9,406 bases of DNA from Candidatus Bathyarchaeota archaeon (GCA_005884605.1 VBBE01000047.1:1-9406); one strand, 5' to 3'. Shown: positions 1 through 6,706, counted from the stretch's first letter. The notes: generated by a model from the letters alone, not told the origin. Program-made: numbers and translations.

Positions 1-1118
1 GAATTGCATGGTCCAAAGGGTGCGTCACTAAGATCTCCGCCTGGATGGGCATCTATCAGGCGGACGCTTCCATGTCCAGCCGCGATACTCTCATTTACTT
101 TGTAGATTAGAATGCCTGCTCCCGGATAATCTGAAGGAAAGGGAAGGTACTGATCGTACGTGCCGATCTTTGCCCTCATCTCTACGAGGTAGTAGGTCAG
201 GGAACCATCTTGGTTCGCGGCAATAGGGATCTTAACGGATTGGGTATTTGTGGTGGGGGATTCTAAGTTCGTCAAAGTGATGTTAGCGCTTTGACCTGGC
301 TGAACGAGGGCCACTCTTGAGCTTGGAACAAAGCCTAGTTGTATCTTCGACCAGATAGAATGGTGAGATGGATACGTGCCGGGTTTAGGCTGGAGTGGGT
401 TGCTAGTGTTCGGGTTCCATTCTCCCAAGGCCATTATTTCCCAGTAGCCCAAGAAGTTATTCGACGGGTCGATTTGACCAGTCAAGTCGTAAAGGTCTGG
501 AAGTCCGAGGAGGTGGCCTGACTCGTGACAGAAAACCCCGATCGGGTCAGATTCAGCTACAACAGAGGTGGAAATCTTGTATGATATCAAGGGAGCCGGG
601 TTGAAAACATAACCTGGAATCGTGAAGGAATGAATGTCAGAGGTTACATGAGTCATCGCTTCGTCGTTGCCCGAGTGGACTACCATTGCAAACTTGTAGC
701 TAGCGAGGTCGACTCCTGCGTTGTATGCTGCTTGTAGCGAGTCAGATACTAGTTGGTTGTCACTCGATACAGTATCTGTTCCGTAGTACGCCATCGAGTT
801 CGGCAAACTGTACCAAGTGGAGGTGGACGCTGGCGTCATGCCCGTCTGAAATGAAACGGTTCCGTACGAGTCTTCGTTGTAATAGTTGTTCAAGTTTGAG
901 AGCATCGTCACAATCTGCGCGGGGGAAGAACCGTTTACTTTGTCCGGGAACTGTATCGTAATTACTATGGTTCGCTGAGGGCCATTCACCGCTGCAAGGG
1001 GTAAATGATTCGCGATAAGCCCGCTTTTCATATCCTCGTGAGGACCATTTATGGCTCCTGCTGAGAAGGATAGAATTATGAGTGCCAGAAATGTGCTCGT
1101 TGTGGAGCGGAATACCAT
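1..1118 (-). CDS. Secreted M6-family (immune inhibitor A-like) zinc metallopeptidase, 3' end cut by the window edge
   Basis: This reading frame is open from ATG at 1118 to the left edge (about 372 residues), so the C-terminus is missing. The first ~22 residues (MVFRSTTSTFLALIILSFSA) form a signal peptide, so the enzyme is exported. The zinc site is HESGHLLGLPD at residues 198-208, matching HExxHxxGxxD with two His and the final Asp as ligands. About 20 residues later comes YWEIMALG, a likely Met-turn. Upstream, NYYNEDSYGTVSFQ resembles the conserved 'SYG' stretch of M6 peptidases, and AGILIYKVNE plus VRLIDAHPGGDLSDA fit the region after the catalytic site. The start is secure: it is the only ATG before an in-frame TAA at 1140-1142. 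The likely role is degradation of extracellular protein; the substrate is unknown. It is divergent from the HMG-CoA synthase gene across a 259-base gap. I see no strong TATA box directly in front of it. Confidence 0.9.
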   Translation of the reverse strand, partial: MVFRSTTSTFLALIILSFSAGAINGPHEDMKSGLIANHLPLAAVNGPQRTIVITIQFPDKVNGSSPAQIVTMLSNLNNYYNEDSYGTVSFQTGMTPASTSTWYSLPNSMAYYGTDTVSSDNQLVSDSLQAAYNAGVDLASYKFAMVVHSGNDEAMTHVTSDIHSFTIPGYVFNPAPLISYKISTSVVAESDPIGVFCHESGHLLGLPDLYDLTGQIDPSNNFLGYWEIMALGEWNPNTSNPLQPKPGTYPSHHSIWSKIQLGFVPSSRVALVQPGQSANITLTNLESPTTNTQSVKIPIAANQDGSLTYYLVEMRAKIGTYDQYLPFPSDYPGAGILIYKVNESIAAGHGSVRLIDAHPGGDLSDAPFGPCN

Positions 1119-1314
1119 CTGTGGTCCTTCGACAAGCTGTTAGTGAACCGGGCCGGTCTCTAGCGCCAAAAACAGACTGTAACCAAGTGAGTACTCTTCG
1201 AGTTTCAGAAGGATTGAAGAAACTGCTGCCCTGTGCCGTGGGACGGAAGAATCGTCTTTTGCGTATAGCTAGGGACTTGTTCGACTCGTGCCGCAAACCC
1301 GCGTTCGACGTAGT

Positions 1315-1322
1315 CTTAAATA
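1315..1322 (+). promoter_or_regulatory. Putative TATA box for the HMG-CoA synthase gene
   Basis: CTTAAATA matches the archaeal TATA-box style and lies 56 bases before the ATG at 1378. A transcript starting about 25 bases downstream would have a leader of roughly 30 bases. That leader contains GAAGG at 1366-1370, seven bases before the ATG, a weak Shine-Dalgarno. The rest of the 1119-1377 gap shows no RNA gene that I can recognise. Confidence 0.45.
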
Positions 1323-1377
1323 CCGTGCAAGCTGAAAAAAAGCTCTTCACATATCGAGTGTTGCCGAAGGTCTTCTA

Positions 1378-2961
1378 ATGAGTCACAGCAAAGTTGGAAT
1401 TGTTGGTTATGGGGTTTACATTCCCCGAGAACGGATTGAGACAGCGAAGATTGTTAGGGAGCGAGAGAAGAAGCGGGGTAAAGAACTTGAAAAGGTCCTG
1501 GAGAAAGTTAGACATGGACTTCTTCTACGTGAAAAAGCTGTAGCAGGCCACACCGAAGACACGATGACGATCGCCACCGAGGCCGCGGAGAATGCCATAC
1601 GCATGGCCGGGATTTCTCCTGGAGAAATCGGGGGCGTCACCGCTGGTTCAGAATCTAAGCCATATGCAGTAGGGACGATTGCGCGACACGTCGCGTCGTT
1701 CGTTGGCGTCGGAGAGAATGTATTCATTGCCGACCTTGAAGGCGCCTGCAATTCTGGAATGCAAGGAGTCGGCTTCATAGATGCTGAGATTCGTAGCGGA
1801 CGAATAAAATACGGTCTCGCGATCGGGTCCGATGTTGCCCAGGCTGAACGCGGGGACCCCCTAGAATACTCGGCCGGAGCTGGTGCTGGGGCTTTTGTGT
1901 TAGGACGGAGCGATCTTATCGCGAGTATAGAGGACATTGCGCCTTATTCAAGCCTCTTCATGGACTTTTGGAGACGCGAGGAATCCGCTGTCCCCAAGCA
2001 CTTCGGTAGGACGACAGTTGAAGCCTACAAATCACACATCATCGGTGCGATCGCCAACCTGTTCCGCAAGCATCCCAATCTTTCTTTGTCCGACTTTGAC
2101 TGGATAACCTTTCACCAGCCATCGGGTTATCTTCCGATGAAGACCTGCAATGCGCTGACACAGGACGAAATCCCATATGTTGGCGACTCGTCGATTGCTG
2201 AACGGATGAGGCTCACCGATCAAGATATTGAGAAGAAAATCAAGCCCTGGCTCAGAGTATTGGATACAGGAAATACGTACGCTGCTTCTACGATGATTTC
2301 CCTCGCCTCGCTTTTCGACAAGGCAAGGCCGGGTGACCAGGTTCTGGCAGTGTCTTACGGATCCGGAGCCTACTCAAACGCAACGTGGTTTGAGGTCCAA
2401 GATGGAATCGAGGAAAAGAGGGGACGAGCTCCAACCGTAATGAATTACGTCGACCGGAAATCCGAGATTAGAATAGATACATACCATGATTTGATCCGCG
2501 AACGACTGTCACGAATTAAGAGAAGGTTGGAGATTCCGCGACTGGTAGGCGATATTGAACCGGTCAACGGCAGCTACTTCTCGCTCTCTCTCTGCAAGGG
2601 TTGCAACAGGATCTATTATCCCGCAAGAGAGACCTGTCTTGCCTCCGACTGTCCAGGACCGATGGAGAAGAAACGCTTTCCGCGGTTTGCGAAGCTGAAG
2701 AGCGTCGCAAAGCTTCCGTTCAAGAAGAGATGGACTTCAAACTTCGAGCTACTTGAAAATAACAAGGTGCTGTTCGTCGACGCGGATGTCTCCGATTTGA
2801 AACCAGGGGTCCGACTGGAAGGGGTCATCAGAAGGCTTGACTACGAAGGGAAGGATGGGCTCATCCTCTATGGAATCGCTTATCGGCCAATATTCCGGGA
2901 GGCCATAGTGGTGGTCACTAAGCCGAAGCCGATCGTTGTCGCGCCTACCCAATACGCCTAG
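1378..2961 (+). CDS. Archaeal-type hydroxymethylglutaryl-CoA synthase with fused C-terminal DUF35 (zinc ribbon/OB-fold) domain
   Basis: The enzyme condenses acetyl-CoA with acetoacetyl-CoA to HMG-CoA, the committed route to mevalonate and archaeal lipids. Residues 1 to about 345 are the thiolase-fold synthase. The catalytic set is visible: Glu60 in the EKAVAGHTEDT stretch, nucleophile Cys124 in DLEGACNSG, His246 in FHQPSG, GNTYAAS at 298-304 and VSYGSGAY near 325-332. Compared with archaeal relatives it carries a charged helical insertion at about 27-50 (REREKKRGKELEKVLEK). Residues from about 395 form a DUF35 domain with a zinc ribbon (Cys406, Cys409, Cys420, Cys425) followed by an OB-fold-like stretch. 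The total is 527 residues against about 350 for the stand-alone synthase. In many archaea DUF35 is a separate small protein bridging thiolase and HMG-CoA synthase; here it is covalently attached. No thiolase gene is in the window. A paralogous ketoacyl-CoA synthase of another pathway is possible but less likely. Confidence 0.9.
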   Translation: MSHSKVGIVGYGVYIPRERIETAKIVREREKKRGKELEKVLEKVRHGLLLREKAVAGHTEDTMTIATEAAENAIRMAGISPGEIGGVTAGSESKPYAVGTIARHVASFVGVGENVFIADLEGACNSGMQGVGFIDAEIRSGRIKYGLAIGSDVAQAERGDPLEYSAGAGAGAFVLGRSDLIASIEDIAPYSSLFMDFWRREESAVPKHFGRTTVEAYKSHIIGAIANLFRKHPNLSLSDFDWITFHQPSGYLPMKTCNALTQDEIPYVGDSSIAERMRLTDQDIEKKIKPWLRVLDTGNTYAASTMISLASLFDKARPGDQVLAVSYGSGAYSNATWFEVQDGIEEKRGRAPTVMNYVDRKSEIRIDTYHDLIRERLSRIKRRLEIPRLVGDIEPVNGSYFSLSLCKGCNRIYYPARETCLASDCPGPMEKKRFPRFAKLKSVAKLPFKKRWTSNFELLENNKVLFVDADVSDLKPGVRLEGVIRRLDYEGKDGLILYGIAYRPIFREAIVVVTKPKPIVVAPTQYA

Positions 2962-2964
2962 ACT

Positions 2965-3212
2965 CATTCCGACGTCGCCCGAGTTCTCGATCGGGGAGAG
3001 GGAGCTCTAAGGGAAGGCGCAGTGGCTAAGCTATACGCGACGGAAACTGCCTTCGAGGTGGCACATGAGTCTTTGCAGGTCCATGGAGGTATGGCTCTGC
3101 TAAGGAGTTGCCTGTGGAGCGTTACTTCAGGGATGCCCGGTTTATGATGATTGGAGGGGCTACAAGTGAGATCATGAGGTACATCATTCAAAGAGAAGTC
3201 TATGGGAAATGA
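2965..3212 (+). pseudogene. Acyl-CoA dehydrogenase C-terminal remnant, truncated and frameshifted
   Basis: The stretch begins directly after the stop of the HMG-CoA synthase gene, in the same frame, and encodes GEGALREGAVAKLYATETA, FEVAHESLQVHGG. The frame then breaks, and one frame over it continues GSAKELPVERYFRDARF, MMIGGATSEIMRYIIQREVYGK and a TGA at 3210-3212. Together this is the last ~80 residues of an acyl-CoA dehydrogenase: the helical C-terminal domain with the HGG..GxxKExPVERxxRDAR signature and the TSEIxRxxI end. The N-terminal ~300 residues, with the flavin-binding and catalytic parts, are absent. The break sits after HGG (about 3088-3093) and is explained by one missing base. 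There is no start codon of its own, so it is almost certainly non-functional. It probably marks an old deletion or rearrangement boundary beside the synthase gene. Confidence 0.82.
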
Positions 3213-3255
3213 GTCGACCTTCCTGATGTTACCGGCTGCTTTTGCGTGAAGTTAC

Positions 3256-3305
3256 GCGAGGCTTTAGTCGATTTCAGGTTGAAGGCCAATCAACAAAGGC
3301 CTCGC
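3256..3305 (+). repeat. Inverted repeat / potential hairpin before the small Cys4 gene
   Basis: GCGAGGCTTT (3256-3265) can pair with AAAGGCCTCGC (3295-3305): 10 base pairs with a single bulged G, closing a loop of about 29 bases. It ends four bases before the ATG at 3310. It could act in the 5' leader of that gene, or end a transcript from upstream. CTTTAG within the left arm is also the only TATA-like sequence nearby, so promoter and hairpin would overlap. Its function is unknown. Confidence 0.4.
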
Positions 3306-3309
3306 TTGT

Positions 3310-3501
3310 ATGTCCACTGTTGAGATAGAGAATTATCGCTGGAAATGTGAGAACTTTCTCAAGGGGTATTGTCCGGGTAAGGACTGTGATGTCTGTGCGA
3401 AGGTAACGAATCGGCTCCTCCTCAAGGGGCTTGTCAAGATCACTCACGCGGACGAAGTCTTGAAACCAGTTCAGGCCACTGCACCGAACAGTCCGCCCTG
3501 A
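3310..3501 (+). CDS. Small Cys4 (putative zinc-binding) protein, unknown function
   Basis: This encodes 63 residues from an ATG. Four cysteines form C13-x7-C21-x4-C26-x2-C29 (KCENFLKGYCPGKDCDVC), a spacing that suggests a small zinc site. It resembles the CCCH finger layout but ends in Cys in place of His. A basic/hydrophobic stretch (VTNRLLLKGLVKITHADEV) follows, then a Pro-rich tail. The closely spaced Cys and Lys/Arg residues, the lack of low-complexity artefacts and the implausible composition of the opposite-strand frame (3274-3522) favour this strand. No family is recognised, and there is no strong Shine-Dalgarno. A hairpin lies just upstream. The next gene on the same strand begins 226 bases downstream. 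Confidence 0.5.
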   Translation: MSTVEIENYRWKCENFLKGYCPGKDCDVCAKVTNRLLLKGLVKITHADEVLKPVQATAPNSPP

Positions 3502-3727
3502 TGCTTGCTCACAAGATTCCAATAAGTCTCTCAGAGTGCGATATACTTTTCAATAAACAGATACCTATCGCCTCAGTTTGCGCCTTTCATTCTGAGGTAG
3601 GTTTATACCGCAAGTTTCGCATTATAGCGTATGAGCGCCAAAACTTGTCCACTCATGCGTCCACAAATCGCTCGTGTCGTGTTAGAGGTCTCCTGAATTG
3701 GTCGACATTCATTATTTCATCTTCATA

Positions 3728-3919
3728 ATGAACGTGGACTCTGCAATCGCATCCGCGATCGCAGGTATCGTTGTTTTCGCTTTGACGTTTGTTGGGCTCA
3801 AACTGATCTACAGGATGTGGCGAAGGAATCTCAAATGTCCACACTGCGGAGAGACCTACCATAATCATCGGATTTCTCCCACCGTGGAGAAGGCTTTGCC
3901 GAACGCTTTGTGGACATAG
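3728..3919 (+). CDS. Small single-pass membrane protein with CxxC tail, unknown function
   Basis: This encodes 63 residues from ATG at 3728; a TTG at 3698 would add ten residues, but ATG gives a normal membrane-protein N-terminus. Residues 5-28 (SAIASAIAGIVVFALTFVGL) form one membrane span. It is followed by KLIYRMWRRN, whose positive charges predict a cytoplasmic C-terminus. The tail has CPHCGETYHNH, a CxxC plus His cluster able to bind zinc or take part in redox chemistry. No family is recognised. It is convergent with the M24 gene, the two stop codons lying 15 bases apart. The stretch 3502-3727 before it holds no other gene that I can support, only a weak stem (3571-3576 with 3592-3597). 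Confidence 0.5.
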   Translation: MNVDSAIASAIAGIVVFALTFVGLKLIYRMWRRNLKCPHCGETYHNHRISPTVEKALPNALWT

Positions 3920-3934
3920 AATCCGGTTCTGCCG

Positions 3935-5137
3935 CTAGACCGTCAGTTTTTCCATGGTACGCGGATACTCAGTTATGAAGTCCATTCCATTTTTGGTTAT
4001 CACTATCGTGTCTGAATGTCGGAACCCGGCATGGCCGGGAATGTAGAGTCCTGGCTCGCACGAAAACACCATTCCAGGTCTCATGACCGTCTTCTCTCCT
4101 GGGTCGAGCCATGGTGGCTCGTGGCCATCGATTCCAATTCCGTGGCCCACATGGTGACGAAGAGCGCCGGCCAGACCCGCCGCCTCGACCACCCTCCGCG
4201 CTGCCGCGTCGACCCGGGAACAAGCAACGCCGGGCTTGAATGCTCTTAGTGCGGCGTCCTGAGCTCTCAACACGGTCTCAAAGTATTTCTTCTCTGTCGG
4301 CCCGACTTTCCCAACTATAACCGTCCGTTCGAGTTCGCTAGTGTATCCTCCGACTTCGACACCGGCCTCAGTAACCAGTACATCCCCTCTCTGGATCCTT
4401 CGCTTGGAGAATACGGCGTGTGGCACAGCCGACCCAGGTCCGACCTGTCCCCGACAGCCCACAACTACGGGTGAGAGGCCCCACTTTAGTTGGCGATACC
4501 TAGCTCCAAGTTTCTTCATCATTCCTGTCAACGCCTCGTAGCTCGCCTTCAGTCCGATTAGCGCATCATGCTTTCCGGGTGCGATGTTTTCCATTAGGAT
4601 GTCGTGAGCCTTCTCAGCCCATCGAGCACTCTCTCTCAACAAGTGTATTTCCTGCCTCGATTTTACCCATCTCAGAGAGTCAACCAGGTCTTTGCCGTCG
4701 ACCATCTTGGCCTGGTGGAGCAAGTCTCGCAGGGAAGGGCCTCGGTAGCCCCAGCCTCCAGCTGACCCGTCAACGGAGTCCGTCGCGATTTTCGATCCTG
4801 CCAATCCCTTTCGGGTCAACACATTGACAAAGTGTCGAATCGGATGAGTGATGCCAGGATAATCGGGATAACTGAAGAACTCTTCTATGAGAGCGCAATC
4901 TTGTCTTGCATGATCCTCCTCCAGATGAGGACCCATCATGAAGATGGCACCTTCTTGCGGGATGACCAGGGCTAGAGGTCGCTCCGTGGAAATGTGGCTA
5001 AATCCAGTAGTGTAGAGAATCCGGGTGGGATTCGTAAGATAGAGCGCCGCGCATCTAGATCTCCTCAATTGATCCCGGATTTTCTCAATCCTAGATTTAT
5101 GCTCGGCCGGGCTGATCACCATGTCGCCTGGGACCAT
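3935..5137 (-). CDS. M24 (Xaa-Pro peptidase/creatinase fold) family protein with non-canonical metal site
   Basis: This encodes 400 residues: a creatinase-type N-terminal domain (about 10-150) and a pita-bread catalytic domain (about 165-395). The fold is clear from GVEVGGYTSELERT, HHVGHGIGIDGHEPPW and FSCEPGLYIPGHAGFRHSDT. Canonical M24 peptidases use two Asp, one His and two Glu for a dinuclear metal centre. Aligned by spacing, these positions here are Glu257, Glu268, His332, Glu361 and Ser375: both Asp are Glu and the last Glu is Ser. The second His (339, in HEPP) is kept. The protein may bind one metal or none, as creatinase does, so it may hydrolyse a C-N bond other than a Xaa-Pro peptide. 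From memory, SELERT/RHSDT variants occur in other M24 members, so this looks like a subfamily trait and not damage. ATG 5137 was chosen; ATG 5122 is an alternative. A duplicated 23-base element lies just upstream. Confidence 0.88.
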   Translation of the reverse strand: MVPGDMVISPAEHKSRIEKIRDQLRRSRCAALYLTNPTRILYTTGFSHISTERPLALVIPQEGAIFMMGPHLEEDHARQDCALIEEFFSYPDYPGITHPIRHFVNVLTRKGLAGSKIATDSVDGSAGGWGYRGPSLRDLLHQAKMVDGKDLVDSLRWVKSRQEIHLLRESARWAEKAHDILMENIAPGKHDALIGLKASYEALTGMMKKLGARYRQLKWGLSPVVVGCRGQVGPGSAVPHAVFSKRRIQRGDVLVTEAGVEVGGYTSELERTVIVGKVGPTEKKYFETVLRAQDAALRAFKPGVACSRVDAAARRVVEAAGLAGALRHHVGHGIGIDGHEPPWLDPGEKTVMRPGMVFSCEPGLYIPGHAGFRHSDTIVITKNGMDFITEYPRTMEKLTV

Positions 5138-5152
5138 GTGACTATACCGCCG

Positions 5153-5238
5153 TCAGTAGTGGTTAAGATTTAGGTCTGCGTCTCGCTTTCTTTCCCGCAT
5201 ACCAATACTATTCGATCATTAGTGGTTAAGACTTAGGT
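5153..5238 (-). repeat. Imperfect 23-base direct repeat upstream of the M24 gene, possible duplicated promoter element
   Basis: Two copies, 5153-5175 and 5216-5238, match at 21 of 23 bases with a 63-base offset. On the + strand the shared part is TAGTGGTTAAGAYTTAGGT. On the M24 coding strand this reads ACCTRAATCTTAACC or close to it, an AT-rich core. The near copy is centred about 27 bases before the ATG at 5137, where a TATA box for a leaderless transcript would lie. The far copy could be a second promoter or a regulator site. Confidence 0.45.
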
Positions 5239-5299
5239 TCGGGTCTATCATTCTCTGCCACGCGTCTCGTCTGAAAAGGTCGAATTGGATTCTTGGCGC

Positions 5300-5328
5300 A
5301 AAAAGGGGGCGGTGGGAGTGGTACTCCC
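5300..5328 (-). terminator. Possible terminator after hsp20: short hairpin followed by a T-run
   Basis: Starting 4 bases after the hsp20 stop on the minus strand is GGGAGT-ACC-ACTCCC (5323-5328 with 5314-5319), a 6-bp stem with a 3-base loop. Downstream come a C-run and TTTTT (5304-5300). The T-run is short and separated from the stem, so this is a weak call. Archaeal termination depends mainly on T-rich tracts. Confidence 0.35.
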
Positions 5329-5332
5329 AAAA

Positions 5333-5920
5333 TCAGTCGATGGCTATTTGCTTGGCCTTTGACCCGGTCTTTTTCCTAGTCAGCAATAGCTCCAGCACGC
5401 CATTCTTGTAAGATGCTTTTGATGTGTCAGGGTCAACTTCGACCGGAAGCTCCAGCTCCTTGTAGTAGCGCCGTTTGTCCGTGTCCACCTTCAGTGTCAG
5501 CTTTTGTCCGTTGCATTCGAGGGCGATGTCTGATTTCTCGACACCTGGGAGCTCGGCTACGACTTTCACTGAGTCGGGGTTGAGTATTGTGTCTACTAGG
5601 GGCTCTCGATCTTCCTTTATGTCGAGCTGAGGCCTAACCGCGCCTGATGGTCCTCCCTTCAAAGAGGGTTTGACGTTACCGAATTCTCTGATTACCGGTT
5701 TGCCGTCGGGACCCATGCTGAACGAGTAGCCGTAGACGAATGGACCCATCTCTCTCACGGTGCCACCGTCAGGAAGCTTTCGCTCTCTGATGAGATCCTT
5801 TGGAAGCTCCAAGTCCTTGAACATCGACTCGAAGTCCTGCTCGAGCTCGTCAAAGAGGTTAGCCGTGGGAAATCGCCATCGACGACGCAGCCAATTGGAA
5901 AAGAATTCATCTTCACTCAA
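5333..5920 (-). CDS. hsp20: Hsp20/alpha-crystallin small heat-shock protein
   Basis: This ATP-independent chaperone binds unfolding proteins as a large oligomer in the cytoplasm. It has 195 residues. An N-terminal arm (1-95) rich in aromatic and charged residues is followed by an alpha-crystallin domain (about 96-185). That domain includes VVAELPGVEKSDIAL, YYKELELPVEVDP and the hallmark YKNGVLELLL with GVL at 174-176. The C-terminus ends in IAI (192-194), the IxI motif that docks neighbouring dimers. The start is TTG at 5920: a strong AGGGAGGTGA sits seven bases upstream, and no in-frame ATG occurs before Met33. The start overlaps the stop of the upstream winged-helix gene by four bases, so the two are translated from one message. 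The long N-terminal arm makes it somewhat larger than many archaeal Hsp20 proteins. Confidence 0.93.
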   Translation of the reverse strand: MSEDEFFSNWLRRRWRFPTANLFDELEQDFESMFKDLELPKDLIRERKLPDGGTVREMGPFVYGYSFSMGPDGKPVIREFGNVKPSLKGGPSGAVRPQLDIKEDREPLVDTILNPDSVKVVAELPGVEKSDIALECNGQKLTLKVDTDKRRYYKELELPVEVDPDTSKASYKNGVLELLLTRKKTGSKAKQIAID

Positions 5921-6675
5921 TCATTTTTCACCTCCCTAGTTCTTGATTCATCAAGGGTCTTCCGTGTCTTTTCTAGGAATGTGATGAATTCCGCGAGAAC
6001 CGTCTTTCCGAATTGGCTCAACTCATACGCTCCTTCAATATTCTCGTCGAGGAGCCCCGCATCGGAAAGGGCCGATATGTTGTGGTAGACAAGCTTCGGA
6101 TTTATCCTGGTCCGATAGTCTCTTTTCGCGCCCGACCTTTCGAGTAGCGGTGCTAGCATTCTCATTCTGGTTTCATTTCCCAAGAGCTCTATGAGGCCCA
6201 GGGTTTCCCGACATGTTTCCTGGAATGTATCACCGAACCAGCCGAGCACCTCCACCGTAGCCTTGCCTCTCTCGAGGGCAATGCGCACTGGTTCCTTTAG
6301 GGTAGGCTGATCTAATTCTCTTGGTAGAAGAATTATCACGTTGGTGTTCTGAGATTTGTTGATTGTTTCGAGGGATTTTGCGAGGGACTCGTCTATTCCT
6401 GTGGTCTGACAAAACACTGCTGTCAGGGTTTTGTTCTTGACGCCACATACGTCGACAATTATTGTGCTCGAATGGTCGTTGGGCGTTAGTTTCGCGTCTA
6501 GGTATGTGTCCATTTCTTGGGAGATCAGATTCCTTGCGGCATGAAATCGTTCGAATTGCTTGAGTTCATTCTTTCCCGCTGGAGTTTGGTGCCTGCGAGC
6601 GAAGGTTTGGTAGTCTAGGATGTCTTGTGGCGAGACGCGTTGCGTTTCTGCTGACTGGGTTAGTTGTAGTATCAT
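5917..6675 (-). CDS. Winged-helix (ArsR-like) transcriptional regulator of the hsp20 operon, with an unassigned N-terminal domain
   Basis: This encodes 252 residues. The C-terminal part (about 160-235) is a winged helix: LLGNETRMRMLAPLLE is the typical ArsR-like first helix, NPKLVYHNISALSDAGLL (192-209) the recognition-helix region, and EGAYELSQFGKTVL the wing. The first ~150 residues match no family that I can name. A stretch at 70-120 (IIVDVCGVKNKTLTAVFCQ, then VIILLPRE) alternates strands and helices. It could be a degenerate nuclease-like or other sensing domain; this is inference. The gene overlaps hsp20 by four bases and its promoter carries two matching palindromes. Both facts argue that it autoregulates and controls hsp20, like heat-shock repressors such as Phr of Pyrococcus in role, though it is not obviously their orthologue. 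Confidence 0.72.
   Translation of the reverse strand: MILQLTQSAETQRVSPQDILDYQTFARRHQTPAGKNELKQFERFHAARNLISQEMDTYLDAKLTPNDHSSTIIVDVCGVKNKTLTAVFCQTTGIDESLAKSLETINKSQNTNVIILLPRELDQPTLKEPVRIALERGKATVEVLGWFGDTFQETCRETLGLIELLGNETRMRMLAPLLERSGAKRDYRTRINPKLVYHNISALSDAGLLDENIEGAYELSQFGKTVLAEFITFLEKTRKTLDESRTREVKND
5928..5937 (-). promoter_or_regulatory. Shine-Dalgarno site that fixes the TTG start of hsp20
   Basis: AGGGAGGTGA on the minus strand is nearly the full complement of the archaeal 16S rRNA 3' end. It lies inside the last codons of the upstream regulator gene, seven bases before TTG 5920. It supports separate, efficient initiation on hsp20 despite the overlap. Confidence 0.75.
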
Positions 6676-6691
6676 TGGGAGACCCTTATTC

Positions 6692-6706
6692 GTTACTCTA
6701 GGTAAC
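6692..6706. promoter_or_regulatory. Operator palindrome 1 (start-site proximal)
   Basis: GTTACTCTAGGTAAC consists of GTTAC and GTAAC arms with a 5-base spacer. It lies about 20-30 bases downstream of the TATA box on the coding (minus) strand, so it covers the expected transcription start of the regulator-hsp20 operon. Protein bound here would block polymerase recruitment. Confidence 0.65.

Noticed and set aside
1260..1330. Possible tRNA gene between the two divergent genes, suggested by GTTCGAC-like strings
   Set aside because: No acceptor stem or cloverleaf could be built on either strand.
760..1350. 196-residue open frame on the minus strand
   Set aside because: It overlaps the M6 peptidase in another frame; its composition is shadow-like and it has no motif, while the peptidase frame has a signal peptide and HExxH.
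3274..3522. 82-residue minus-strand frame
   Set aside because: It is antisense to the Cys4 protein, with no recognisable motif; the plus-strand frame has the more protein-like cysteine pattern.
3501..3728. 75-residue plus-strand frame
   Set aside because: It has no ribosome site, no domain and a composition like noncoding sequence.
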